Shown here piece by piece: positions 33,377-42,014 of a stretch of DNA of 64,000 bases. Numbering within the stretch: the first letter of the stretch is position 1; each line of letters begins with the position of its first letter. The position numbers and the translations under genes were made by a program. The stretch spans positions 1-64,000 of the forward strand of contig NZ_JAQFVF010000001.1 in assembly GCF_027789125.1 (NCBI RefSeq). The letters run 5' to 3'. This stretch comes from Paenibacillus aestuarii. Its GTDB lineage: Bacteria > Bacillota > Bacilli > Paenibacillales > NBRC-103111. The notes under the pieces were generated by a model that was not told where the DNA came from, searched no databases, and saw only the letters and a program-made list of their open reading frames with translations.

Positions 33377-33417
33377 ACAAAAAAGAGCAGCGAGAGAATG
33401 ACCTCTTTACTGCTCTT
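33377..33417 (-). terminator. Terminator upstream of the ABC-F promoter
   Basis: AAGAGCAG/CTGCTCTT arms (33383-33390, 33410-33417) followed by TTTTTT on the minus strand. It probably ends the transcript of the small membrane protein gene at 33521. Confidence 0.65.
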
Positions 33418-33520
33418 CCATAATCGTTTATTGTTTTAGCTTCGCAATAATCGTCTAATGACCATCGCTGACATCAAGCCGAATTGGATAGATATATGTT
33501 TTCAAATGATTAACCGGCAA

Positions 33521-33949
33521 TTACCGGTGGAGCTGCTGGATAGCTGTCGTATAGGCAAGAATACTAGCTCCAATCGAGCTGCAAACCACAGTAGCGATCA
33601 CATTCGCTTGCATTAAGTTGTAAATCCCTAATACTGCCATTAAAATCACCAGCATATGGTGAAACTTCAGTTTGGCCACATTTCGTTTCTCACTGATTCT
33701 GCGGAGAAGTTCAAGATAATAATCTGACACATTATAATTACCGCTATGGATAAAAGTTCGCATCGCGTCTCTTTCGACGGGAATGTTCGAATCTTTGGCT
33801 ACCCGGTACAAGATGGACTCCGTCTGCTCGCGGCTGCCTGGCAACTCTTTCATCATCGTTGTCGAGACGATGGACACGGATTGGCGGAGCTCGGCTTCAA
33901 ACAGCTTGGCTACATACAGCAGGAATGCTTCTTCCGTTGTTCGCTTCAA
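33521..33949 (-). CDS. Hypothetical membrane protein
   Basis: A 142-residue protein I do not recognise. The N-terminal two-thirds are soluble and helical with many charges. The C terminus has two hydrophobic segments (about 95-112 and 116-132). It lies 85 bp after the chromate transporter gene on the same strand, so cotranscription is possible, and it is followed by a terminator. Confidence 0.5.
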   Translation of the reverse strand: MKRTTEEAFLLYVAKLFEAELRQSVSIVSTTMMKELPGSREQTESILYRVAKDSNIPVERDAMRTFIHSGNYNVSDYYLELLRRISEKRNVAKLKFHHMLVILMAVLGIYNLMQANVIATVVCSSIGASILAYTTAIQQLHR

Positions 33950-34034
33950 ATCGATCCTACCTTCTCTATTGAAAATACAAGCTTGCCATCCATCATAACA
34001 TATTTAGATAAATGGGCTTGCACATCGATACAGA

Positions 34035-35240
34035 TTAATGGAAGAGAACATGCAACCCTGTTCCCCCGAGCGCTCCAATCATGACAATAACCCAAGGCGG
34101 CAGCTTCCAATAGTAAAGCATGGCGAAAAGAATCGCCGCTAAAGCAAAATCAGCGCTGGACAGCACTGCTGACGTCCATATGGGATTATAAAAAGCTGCC
34201 AGCAAAATCCCGACAACAGCCGCGTTCACACCCATTAACGCCCCCTGGACGCTCGGACTGCGGCGAAGTGCGTTCCAAAAAGGAAGCGCTCCGAGGACGA
34301 GCAAGAATGCGGGCAGGAAAATCGCGGCGGTTGCCACCAACGCTCCCCGGATGCCCCCGTTCATCGCGCCCAAATAGGAAGCAAATGTAAATAAAGGGCC
34401 CGGTACTGCTTGCGCAGCGCCATACCCTGCCAAGAACGCCTCTTTGCTAATCCATCCTGTCGCTACCGTTTCCCGTTCCAATAAAGGCAGGACAACGTGG
34501 CCGCCTCCGAAAACCAGCGCACCTGAACGATAAAAGCTGTCAAAAACATCGAGCAAGTGGTGAGCTGTAACGCCCCGTAAAATGGGCAGACCAATTAACA
34601 ACACAAAGAACATCAACATGAAGACTGCTCCTGTTTTTTTGTTGATTGGCATTTGCAAGTCTACAGGTACTGACGCTTTTCTTTCCGCTGTGCGATACAG
34701 CCATAGCCCCGCGACAGCGGATGCGGCAATCAGCACAATTTGCAGCAGCGCCGTCGGCCACATGAGCGATAGCGCAGCAGTAGCGATAGCAATCGTAATC
34801 CGGCTGCGGTCGGGCGTCAGCTTCTGCCCCATGCTAATAATCGCTTGCGCGACGATGGCGACAGCCACAATCTTCAATCCATGGACCCAGTCGGCCTGTC
34901 CCATATCAAAGCCCTGCAGCAGGTAAGCAAAAGCTACCAGCGCAATGACCGATGGCAATGTGAAGCCAAGCCATGCCACAAGACCGCCAAGCACGCCTGC
35001 TCGCAGCGTGCCAATGCCGATCCCTACTTGGCTGCTGGCCGGACCTGGAAGAAACTGGCACAAAGCTACCAAATCAGCGTAGCTCCGCTCATCCAACCAT
35101 TGTCGGCGGCGGACGTATTCATCTTGGAAGTAAGCTAAATGAGCGATTGGCCCCCCGAAGGAAGTCAATCCAAGCTTGAGCGACACGCCAAAAACCTCGA
35201 AGATGGTATGTATTCCCTTTTTATCAACTCGTTCACTCAC
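34035..35240 (-). CDS. chrA: Chromate transporter (CHR family)
   Basis: A 401-residue bidomain CHR protein. Each half has the characteristic chromate-transport motif: SLKLGLTSFGGPIAHLAYFQ near the N terminus and VFGGGHVVLPLLERE in the second half, with about ten to twelve membrane segments. It probably exports chromate, although many CHR proteins have other anion substrates. It is followed by a small membrane protein gene. GGAGG precedes the ATG. Confidence 0.88.
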   Translation of the reverse strand: MSERVDKKGIHTIFEVFGVSLKLGLTSFGGPIAHLAYFQDEYVRRRQWLDERSYADLVALCQFLPGPASSQVGIGIGTLRAGVLGGLVAWLGFTLPSVIALVAFAYLLQGFDMGQADWVHGLKIVAVAIVAQAIISMGQKLTPDRSRITIAIATAALSLMWPTALLQIVLIAASAVAGLWLYRTAERKASVPVDLQMPINKKTGAVFMLMFFVLLIGLPILRGVTAHHLLDVFDSFYRSGALVFGGGHVVLPLLERETVATGWISKEAFLAGYGAAQAVPGPLFTFASYLGAMNGGIRGALVATAAIFLPAFLLVLGALPFWNALRRSPSVQGALMGVNAAVVGILLAAFYNPIWTSAVLSSADFALAAILFAMLYYWKLPPWVIVMIGALGGTGLHVLFH

Positions 35241-35309
35241 TTCTGTATCCCTCCTAATTTCAGTATAAGAGAAAAAACCTGTCTGCGGGAGACGTTTACA
35301 ACAAAAATA

Positions 35310-35338
35310 AAGCCGAGGGCTGGATTAGCCTTCGGCTT
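35310..35338 (-). terminator. Terminator of the sigma-54 activator gene
   Basis: AAGCCGAGGGCT (35310-35321) and AGCCTTCGGCTT (35327-35338) form an imperfect 12-bp stem, followed by TTTATTTTTG on the minus strand. It overlaps the stop codon (35325-35327). Confidence 0.75.
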
Positions 35339-37097
35339 GCATCGAGATGCTGTACTCCTCGATTTTTCGGTATAAAGTCGTTCTGCCTATTCCCAACAGA
35401 TGGGCGGCCTTGCTCATATTCCAGCCTGTTGTGACGAGCGCCTTTTTAATGGCTGCAACTTCCGCATCGCGAAGCGAATGTGCGGAATCATCGCTAGCTC
35501 CAGTCTCCAGCAATGCGGGGGCGTCGACATCCAATTGCAAATGCTCGGGGCCAATCATCCCCCCGTCGGCCAGAAATGCAGCCTGCACAAGGACGCTGTT
35601 CAATTCGCGTATATTTCCCGGCCATGCATACTGCTTGAGCTTGTGAACCGCCGCATCCGATAGATGAGCGCTTAAACCGTGATGTTTGCACAATAAATAG
35701 GCGGCTAGCTGAGCGATATCACTGCGTTCACGAAGCGAAGGCAGCGTGAGTTGAATGCCTTTTAACCGGTAATACAGATCGGAGCGGAATCGGCCCTCGC
35801 GGATTTCGGTTTGTAAATTCCGATGCGTAGCGGCAATGATGCGGATGTCGATAGGTTTGCTTTTATGACTCCCTACAGGCGTGATGGTGTGCTCTTGCAA
35901 AACGCGCAGCAAGGCTGCCTGTGCACGCAAAGACATATCACCGATTTCATCCAAGAAAATCGTTCCTTTATTCGCCGCCTCGAACTTACCGGCATTCCCC
36001 TCTCGATTCGCTCCGGTAAAAGCGCCGCGCTCATAACCGAACAATTCGCTTTCGACCAGGCTGTCCGGGATGGCGCTGCAGTTAACGGCAATGAACGGCT
36101 GATGCGAGCGCAGGCTTGCGTTATGCATGGACTGGGCAAACAATTCTTTCCCTGTACCGCTTTCGCCAAGGAGAAGAATGGGAAAATCGGTGAGCGCGGC
36201 CTTCTGCGCCAGCTCTTTCTTCTGCAGCAGGTTCGGGCAGGAGCCGGCGATATCGGCAAACGTATACCCGCGATGAACGCCTGCCCCTTGGCCAGGAAAC
36301 GCTGCAGAACGCCAAACCATACGGCGGTGATCGTGGATCGATTCCAAGGAAAAGCCTTCGGCGCCGGCAAACGGCTTGCCGATTGCATCTTTGCCGATGA
36401 CCCGCAGCGCGGCATGGTTCGCGCGGACAATGATGTTCTCCTGGTCCAAGGACAGGAGCGGCATAGGGTTAATCTTCATCGAGCATTCCAATTCCTTCAA
36501 CAGGATCAAATGCTCTTTTCTCGCTTCTTCGACGAGCAGCTGATTCGTCAGCGCCTCCGAAGCCATCGTGGCGAGCGCTAGGCTATAGTCGCTATAGCTT
36601 TCCATTTTACCGCTAAAATTGATCACGCCCAGCAGCTGCCCCGCCGAACCGAACACTGGCGATGAGGCGCAAGTAAGAAAATGGTTCTTTTGACTGTAAT
36701 GCTCCGAGGCGTGCACGCGGACAGGCACTTGCTCCGTGATGGCCAGTCCGATGGCATTGGTCCCCTTTCGCTTTTCAGACCAATTAGCTCCAACCTGCAG
36801 CTGAACGGCGGCAGCCCGCTTGGAGAAGTCGGGATCACCGACGGAATAAATAATCGTACCGCCAGGATCAATCAGCATAGCAACTTGTCCGGATTGTTTA
36901 ATGAAGTGATCCATTTTAGCGAAAATGGGCGTGACGTGCTGAATCAGCATTCCATTCTTTTTGACAATTTCGTCGATAAGTTTACCAGTCAGCAATTGAT
37001 CGTCAACAGCATCTGTTTGTTTTAAACCAAAGTGATGTGAGCGCTTCCAAGAGTTCTCAACTAATTTGTTTTGGTTCCTTTCTTCCGGAATGGACAT
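35325..37097 (-). CDS. Sigma-54-dependent activator (AcoR-like)
   Basis: A 590-residue bacterial enhancer-binding protein. An N-terminal GAF-like sensor region (about 75-200) is followed by a PAS-like segment (about 205-300), an AAA+ ATPase and a Fis-type HTH. The ATPase has Walker A GESGTGKE, the sigma-54 contact loop GAFTGA and Walker B FLDEIGD. The C-terminal HTH (GWNMSKAAHLLGIGRTTLYRKIEEY) should bind upstream activator sites. It is divergent from an aldehyde dehydrogenase gene that has a -24/-12 promoter. Relatives (AcoR) respond to acetoin or aldehydes. Confidence 0.92.
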   Translation of the reverse strand: MSIPEERNQNKLVENSWKRSHHFGLKQTDAVDDQLLTGKLIDEIVKKNGMLIQHVTPIFAKMDHFIKQSGQVAMLIDPGGTIIYSVGDPDFSKRAAAVQLQVGANWSEKRKGTNAIGLAITEQVPVRVHASEHYSQKNHFLTCASSPVFGSAGQLLGVINFSGKMESYSDYSLALATMASEALTNQLLVEEARKEHLILLKELECSMKINPMPLLSLDQENIIVRANHAALRVIGKDAIGKPFAGAEGFSLESIHDHRRMVWRSAAFPGQGAGVHRGYTFADIAGSCPNLLQKKELAQKAALTDFPILLLGESGTGKELFAQSMHNASLRSHQPFIAVNCSAIPDSLVESELFGYERGAFTGANREGNAGKFEAANKGTIFLDEIGDMSLRAQAALLRVLQEHTITPVGSHKSKPIDIRIIAATHRNLQTEIREGRFRSDLYYRLKGIQLTLPSLRERSDIAQLAAYLLCKHHGLSAHLSDAAVHKLKQYAWPGNIRELNSVLVQAAFLADGGMIGPEHLQLDVDAPALLETGASDDSAHSLRDAEVAAIKKALVTTGWNMSKAAHLLGIGRTTLYRKIEEYSISMQAEG

Positions 37098-37186
37098 GAC
37101 GAGCCCTCCCCTGCAAATCCCAAAAAATAACTGATTACTAATAATATATCATACCTAGTTTGATTATGTATTTTGTTGCGATAGAT

Positions 37187-37247
37187 TGTTTCAAAATGTT
37201 ACACCTCTTCGTTCATCCTTCCTGATCCACTGTTTCAGTTCGGCACA
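37187..37247. promoter_or_regulatory. Two candidate upstream activator sites
   Basis: TGTTTCAAAATGTTACA (37187-37203) and TGTTTCAGTTCGGCACA (37231-37247) share the pattern TGTNNCA-N3-NGNNACA, 44 bases apart, about 70 to 125 bases upstream of the -24 element. This is suitable for the AcoR-like activator. Confidence 0.55.
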
Positions 37248-37310
37248 CCTCGGCAAGTGCACTTACCGACATATCGCAAGGAAAAGCTGTGTTGGTTCGA
37301 TTTTCTTAGA

Positions 37311-37327
37311 TTGGCATGATTCTTGCT
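37311..37327 (+). promoter_or_regulatory. Sigma-54 (-24/-12) promoter
   Basis: TTGGCATGATTCTTGCT matches the sigma-54 consensus: GG (37313-37314) and GC (37325-37326) are exactly ten bases apart. It lies about 50 bases before the aldehyde dehydrogenase start. Confidence 0.85.
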
Positions 37328-37376
37328 TAATAAAAAGGTGTGGAAAAAAAATCAATGTTATGGGAGGCTGTAACCT

Positions 37377-38897
37377 ATGATCTACGCACAACCAGGGCAA
37401 ACCGGCTCCAAAGTCACATTCAAAAAACGCTATGACAACTATATTGGAGGAAACTGGGTTCCGCCAGTCAAAGGGGAATATTTTGAGAACGTTACGCCGG
37501 TAACAGGCAAGGTCTTCTGCGAAGTCGCCCGTTCAACGGCGGAAGATATCGAACTCGCACTGGATGCGGCCCATGCTGCCAAGGACGAGTGGGGCCGTAC
37601 TTCAGTAACACGGCGCGCGAACATTTTGCTGCAAATTGCTGATCGCATGGAAGCGAATTTGGAGTTGCTTGCTGTGGCGGAGACGTGGGACAACGGCAAG
37701 CCGGTGCGGGAAACGTTGGCGGCAGACCTCCCGCTCGCGATCGATCATTTTCGCTATTTTGCCGGCTGTGTTCGCGCACAGGAAGGCACGCTCGGTGAAG
37801 TGGACAACGACACCGTCGCTTATCATTTCCACGAGCCGCTCGGAGTCGTCGGGCAAATCATCCCTTGGAATTTCCCGCTGCTCATGGCGACATGGAAGAT
37901 CGCGCCCGCTCTTGCCGCCGGCAACTGCGTCGTCCTGAAGCCGGCAGAGCAAACGCCAGCTTCCATCCTGGTGCTTGCCGAGCTGATCAGTGACTTGCTG
38001 CCGCCTGGCGTGCTCAACATCGTCAACGGCTTTGGGCTGGAAGCCGGCAAACCGCTTGCCTCAAGCAACCGGATCGCCAAGATTGCGTTTACCGGTGAAA
38101 CGACGACCGGCCGTTTGATCATGCAGTACGCTTCGCAAAATATTATCCCGGTGACGCTGGAACTCGGTGGAAAGTCGCCGAATATCTTCTTTGAAGACGT
38201 GTTCGCCAAAGATGACGCTTTCCTGAATAAAGCGATCGAAGGCTTTGTGATGTTCGCCTTGAACCAAGGCGAGGTGTGCACGTGCCCTTCCCGCGCGTTG
38301 ATTCAGGAATCGATCTACGAACCATTCATGGAACGGGCGTTACAGCGCGTAGCTGCGATTAAGCAAGGCAATCCGCTCGACACTGACACGATGATCGGAG
38401 CGCAAGCTTCGTCCGAACAAGTGGAGAAAATTTTGTCCTATCTGAGCATCGGCAAGCAAGAAGGAGCGCAATGTCTCATCGGCGGCTCCCGCGCAGAGCT
38501 GCAAGGGGATCTGGAAGGCGGCTATTACATTGAACCTACTGTGTTCAAAGGCCATAATAAAATGCGGATTTTCCAGGAAGAGATTTTCGGGCCGGTCGTG
38601 TCTGTCACCACTTTTAACAATCAAGAGGAAGCGCTCTCCATCGCCAATGATACGCTGTATGGACTTGGCGCAGGCGTATGGACCCGCGATATGAATACGG
38701 CTTACCGCTTCGGCAGAGGCATCCAAGCCGGACGCGTCTGGACCAACTGTTACCATGCTTATCCAGCACATGCAGCCTTCGGCGGTTACAAAGTGTCAGG
38801 GATCGGCCGTGAAACCCACAAGATGATGCTTTCTCATTATCAGCAAACGAAAAACCTGCTCGTCAGCTACAGCCCGGACGCTTTGGGCTTCTTCTAA
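37377..38897 (+). CDS. Aldehyde dehydrogenase (ExaC/AldA-like)
   Basis: A 506-residue NAD(P)-dependent aldehyde dehydrogenase that oxidises aldehydes to acids. Visible motifs are the cofactor loop [10 protein letters not shown] and FTGETTTG, the general-base Glu in [10 protein letters not shown], and the catalytic Cys within [12 protein letters not shown]. Close relatives are the acetaldehyde dehydrogenases ExaC/AcoD. GGGAGG lies nine bases before the ATG. It is driven by the sigma-54 promoter and followed, 16 bases later, by the DUF779 gene. Confidence 0.93.
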   Translation: MIYAQPGQTGSKVTFKKRYDNYIGGNWVPPVKGEYFENVTPVTGKVFCEVARSTAEDIELALDAAHAAKDEWGRTSVTRRANILLQIADRMEANLELLAVAETWDNGKPVRETLAADLPLAIDHFRYFAGCVRAQEGTLGEVDNDTVAYHFHEPLGVVGQIIPWNFPLLMATWKIAPALAAGNCVVLKPAEQTPASILVLAELISDLLPPGVLNIVNGFGLEAGKPLASSNRIAKIAFTGETTTGRLIMQYASQNIIPVTLELGGKSPNIFFEDVFAKDDAFLNKAIEGFVMFALNQGEVCTCPSRALIQESIYEPFMERALQRVAAIKQGNPLDTDTMIGAQASSEQVEKILSYLSIGKQEGAQCLIGGSRAELQGDLEGGYYIEPTVFKGHNKMRIFQEEIFGPVVSVTTFNNQEEALSIANDTLYGLGAGVWTRDMNTAYRFGRGIQAGRVWTNCYHAYPAHAAFGGYKVSGIGRETHKMMLSHYQQTKNLLVSYSPDALGFF

Positions 38898-38913
38898 GTC
38901 GGGCGGCCAAACC

Positions 38914-39273
38914 ATGGACGTACGCAAAGTTCTGGCTACAGATGCCGCACTGGAGCTGATCGGACGGCTGCAAACGAAGTACGGGCCGGTGATGTTCCAT
39001 CAGTCGGGTGGGTGCTGTGACGGCAGCTCGCCAATGTGCTATGGCGAAGGTGAATTTCTGCTTGGCGACCGCGATGTGTTGTTAGGGGAAATCGGCGGGG
39101 CCCGATTTTATATAAGCCAGGCTCAATATGAGTACTGGAAATATACGCAGTTAATCATTGATGTCGTTCCTGGCCGAGGGGGCATGTTCTCGCTGGAAGG
39201 GCCGGAAGGGCTGCGGTTTCTGACACGTTCGCGCGTGTTCACGGAGGAGGAATCGAAGGCTCTCGGTCTGTAA
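38914..39273 (+). CDS. DUF779-domain protein
   Basis: A 119-residue protein of the DUF779 family, which is commonly found next to aldehyde dehydrogenase genes. A Cys cluster, QSGGCCDGSSPMC (about residues 30-42), is the obvious feature and could bind a metal or be redox-active. The gene shares the aldehyde dehydrogenase transcript. Function is not established. Confidence 0.85.
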   Translation: MDVRKVLATDAALELIGRLQTKYGPVMFHQSGGCCDGSSPMCYGEGEFLLGDRDVLLGEIGGARFYISQAQYEYWKYTQLIIDVVPGRGGMFSLEGPEGLRFLTRSRVFTEEESKALGL

Positions 39274-39311
39274 GGGCTAGAGGCGCCTAGGCAGGCATTA
39301 AAATGGAAAAA

Positions 39312-39338
39312 AAGCGGAAGCGCTGCTTCCGCTTTTTT
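39312..39338. terminator. Bidirectional terminator after DUF779
   Basis: AAGCGGAAGC/GCTTCCGCTT (39312-39321, 39325-39334) with a three-base loop, flanked by A and T runs. It can also end the HAD gene, whose stop is at 39357. Confidence 0.88.
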
Positions 39339-39356
39339 CTATGTGCAGCTTCGCCG

Positions 39357-40127
39357 TTACAGCAAGCCCGCTGCAATAAGCCCATTACGGACGCCGTCTT
39401 CGTCCACATGCGTCGTCACATAATCGGCATAGGGCAGCAGATCCTTGTGGGAATTCCCCATCGCAATGCCCATGCCGACAAATGACAGCATCTCCATATC
39501 GTTCAGCCCGTCTCCGAATGCGACCGCTTCTTCCGGCTTGATGCCGACAAGTTCCAGCAGTGCGGCAATGCCCTGCGCCTTGGATCCGCCTGCAGGCAAA
39601 ACGTCCATCGCATGCGGATGCCAGCGAATCAGCTTGAAATCCGCCTGCAGTTCTTCATATAAATGCTCATCCTGCGGTTCACAGTGCAGAAAGATTTGAT
39701 AAATATCGTTCGTTTTCCAGAAATTCGGGTCATAACCCGGCAGATCCACTTTCAACGACGAAACGGAACTGTTGACGAAGGGATGATCCTCAGCGTCAGT
39801 AAAAAACTCGTGCTCCCCTTCAAAGACGAGGGAATGCTTATGCTCTGCCGCCAGCTTCACCAGCGATTCGATGCTGCTCTTGGCAATGATCCTTCTATAG
39901 AGCGGCTCTCCTCGATAGACGGCATATCCCCCGTTCAGACACACATAGGAATCGATGCCCAATTGTTCAGCCAGCGGCTTAATGAAGTAAGGCGCCCGTC
40001 CGGTTGCAATAACCGGCTCAATGCCCAGCTGCTTAAGTTGATGAACAGCTGTTACTGTAGATGCAGGAACTTGCTTCTCCTCATTCACGAGTGTTCCGTC
40101 AATATCAAAAAATACAATTTTATACAC
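39357..40127 (-). CDS. Cof-type HAD-IIB phosphatase
   Basis: A 256-residue haloacid-dehalogenase-type phosphatase. Motif I is FFDIDGTLVNEE (nucleophile Asp at about 8), motif IV is FGDGLNDMEML, and the inserted cap is of the C2B type. Relatives dephosphorylate sugar phosphates, nucleotides or pyridoxal phosphate. It lies 30 bases after the flavin oxidase-like gene, so a two-gene operon is likely. Confidence 0.88.
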   Translation of the reverse strand: MYKIVFFDIDGTLVNEEKQVPASTVTAVHQLKQLGIEPVIATGRAPYFIKPLAEQLGIDSYVCLNGGYAVYRGEPLYRRIIAKSSIESLVKLAAEHKHSLVFEGEHEFFTDAEDHPFVNSSVSSLKVDLPGYDPNFWKTNDIYQIFLHCEPQDEHLYEELQADFKLIRWHPHAMDVLPAGGSKAQGIAALLELVGIKPEEAVAFGDGLNDMEMLSFVGMGIAMGNSHKDLLPYADYVTTHVDEDGVRNGLIAAGLL

Positions 40128-40157
40128 AGTCGGTTCTCCTTTATCCTTGTCTTCTCT

Positions 40158-40820
40158 TTAATATAAGCGTTTGCTGTAGCTTTCCTCCAGCCGCCCGGCA
40201 ATTTGCTCTGCGCTCATACCGGCAAGTCTGGCATGCTCCGCCAGAATGCGTGCAGCAGACGGCAGCTCTTCCTTGCGGTGCCAAGAGTCCGCTTGCCAGA
40301 GCCGTGACCTGTGAAAAGCTTTGGCGCAATGCAAATATGCTTCCTCCACTTCAACCACGATGCCGATCACCGGAGCGCGGCCATCTACGGCCATTTGCTG
40401 TAACCATCGTTCATCCTTGGTTATCGACGCGCGCCCGTTTATTCTTAATGTTTCGCCTAATCCCGGGATGATGAAGATGAGGCCGATATGCGGATTGGCG
40501 ATGATATTGCGTAGTGAATCAAATCTTTTATTGCCTGGCCGTTCGGGAATGAGCAACCGATTGGCATCCATTACCTGCACAAAGCCTGGGTAGTCCCCGC
40601 GGGGCGAAACATCGCATTTGCCTGTCGCATCAGACGTCGACAGCAAGACGAACGGAGATTTGGCCATGAAATCCCGGCAATGAGGGTCCAACTGGTGAAC
40701 GACCTTGTGCGTGACCAGCTCACTCGGCGAGCCTAGAAGCTCGCGCAGCTCAGCTTCTGTATGAATCATTTGGGTAGGATCGAGCTCGTCCAAACGTCTC
40801 ACCCTTTCTTTATCCTTCAA
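40158..40820 (-). CDS. Pyridoxamine 5'-phosphate oxidase-family protein
   Basis: A 220-residue split-barrel flavoprotein-like protein. Typical features are SDATGKCDVSPRGDYPGFVQV and a conserved IPERPGNKRFDSLRNIIANP segment that in the family contacts FMN. The protein probably reduces or oxidises a small molecule using FMN or F420, but the exact reaction is unknown. It starts the small operon with the HAD phosphatase. Confidence 0.82.
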   Translation of the reverse strand: MKDKERVRRLDELDPTQMIHTEAELRELLGSPSELVTHKVVHQLDPHCRDFMAKSPFVLLSTSDATGKCDVSPRGDYPGFVQVMDANRLLIPERPGNKRFDSLRNIIANPHIGLIFIIPGLGETLRINGRASITKDERWLQQMAVDGRAPVIGIVVEVEEAYLHCAKAFHRSRLWQADSWHRKEELPSAARILAEHARLAGMSAEQIAGRLEESYSKRLY

Positions 40821-40869
40821 TCACTCTTTCGATTATTATCGGTCATAATGGTACAAAATGCCACTGCTA

Positions 40870-40942
40870 AAAAGAAAAAGCATGGAATCAACCATCCTGC
40901 TTCTCTCCGATGATTCAGAAGATGCGGATTTGCTCCATGCTT
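40870..40942 (-). terminator. Terminator of the TetR gene
   Basis: AAGCATGGA (40878-40886) and TCCATGCTT (40934-40942) enclose an inner stem, and the minus strand continues into a T-rich tract. Confidence 0.6.
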
Positions 40943-40947
40943 ACATA

Positions 40948-41532
40948 TTACGATCTTGCTATGTTCGGATACCGGGCATGCAAGCCAGCCAAAAACGTAT
41001 CGATAATCTTCTCCAGGCTGACATCAAGATCCACAGGCAGGCCGAAGCCTCCTTTTTGCTCCAGCGAAGCGAAGCCGTGCAGGATGCTGCGAAAGGCTCT
41101 AGCCATATGAATCGCGTCTTCATCCACGAGTTGATACGCTTTCAACACTTGCGTGACGAGGTCCACGATTTCTTGGCCGACCTTGGACACTTCCTCATCT
41201 TGCGGCCCGTTGGCGAGGAGTGTCACTTCGTAGAGGCCGGGGTGCTTGCGCGCGAAATTCACGTAAGCTTTGGCCATCTCCCTGATCGCTTGATCGCCGG
41301 CGCGGCCGATGGCTGAGCGGGTCAGCGCATATTGCAGCTGCTCTAACCCATAAACCGAGAGCAGCTTGCGAATGCCGCTTAATCCATTGAAATGGTTGTA
41401 TAGGGACGGTGAGCGGATATCCAGCTTTTGCGCAAGTGAAGTTAATGTTAAAGCTTCCACGCCGCTGGCATCCACAATCTCCGTAGCTGCCTGCAAAATT
41501 GCCTGTAAGTTAATACTGTTTCTTGGAGCCAT
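40948..41532 (-). CDS. TetR/AcrR-family regulator
   Basis: A 194-residue repressor with an N-terminal TetR helix-turn-helix (LTSLAQKLDIRSPSLYNHF) and a C-terminal ligand-binding part of the WHG/TetR_C_33 type (RAFRSILHGFASLEQKGGFG). The ATG at 41532 (MAPRNSINLQ) is chosen because AAAGGG precedes it; the longer reading to 41631 would cover the operator. An autoregulatory palindrome lies upstream. Its target beyond itself is not visible, as its neighbours on this strand are a broken GNAT gene upstream and an oxidase-like gene downstream. Confidence 0.85.
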   Translation of the reverse strand: MAPRNSINLQAILQAATEIVDASGVEALTLTSLAQKLDIRSPSLYNHFNGLSGIRKLLSVYGLEQLQYALTRSAIGRAGDQAIREMAKAYVNFARKHPGLYEVTLLANGPQDEEVSKVGQEIVDLVTQVLKAYQLVDEDAIHMARAFRSILHGFASLEQKGGFGLPVDLDVSLEKIIDTFLAGLHARYPNIARS

Positions 41533-41569
41533 GTGCGTTACCCTTTCGTTGTAGAGATTGCTCCCATTA

Positions 41570-41588
41570 TAACTAATGATTATAGTTA
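41570..41588. promoter_or_regulatory. TetR operator candidate
   Basis: Inverted repeat TAACTA-N7-TAGTTA about 40 bases upstream of the TetR start codon, in position for autoregulation. Confidence 0.5.
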
Positions 41589-41661
41589 AATCAAATTCAA
41601 ATTCCCTTAAATTTAAAAATACTATCACCATATCGATATTGTCATTAGTTTCATGTAAAAG

Positions 41662-41977
41662 TCAAAACCCTTTTTCGAAGCAGTCGACCACTTTACCGAT
41701 ACTCGACATTTTTGAATCATATTGTTGAAAGCCCAAAGCTTCCCAGAAACGCCTGGCAGCCTGATTCTCAGGAATAACGCCAATCCGCAGCGATCGTTTA
41801 CTGGATCAGATAGCTGATTTGCGGGTCTGCCGGATCGAACTGCTCCGCGATTTCTTCTCGGCTGCGCAGGGCATTTCCGTTCTCCATCAAGTTGTAAGCC
41901 TGGTTGGAGTTTATCATTTGCGCAATGTGTTCCATGTCCGTATTTTGAACCACAGCAAAAGTGATATCGTTTGTCAT
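41662..41977 (-). pseudogene. GNAT acetyltransferase pseudogene with internal deletion
   Basis: The N-terminal part, from ATG at 41977 (MTNDITFAVVQNTDMEHIAQ), runs to an in-frame stop at 41798. A different frame just downstream encodes a GNAT C terminus (RSLRIGVIPENQAARRFWEA, then LGFQQYDSKMSS) ending at 41662. The middle of the domain, including the acetyl-CoA-binding R/Q-x-x-G-x-G/A loop, is missing. The total of about 105 codons compares with about 150-170 normally, indicating an internal deletion with a frameshift. Confidence 0.7.
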
Positions 41978-42014
41978 GTGCATGCAACGATCCTTACATG
42001 TAATTCGTACCCCG

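Noticed and set aside
33192-33380. A 62-codon minus-strand frame across the ABC-F leader.
   Set aside because: It starts upstream of the sigma-A promoter and overlaps both hairpins; the shorter 16-codon frame fits the leader better.
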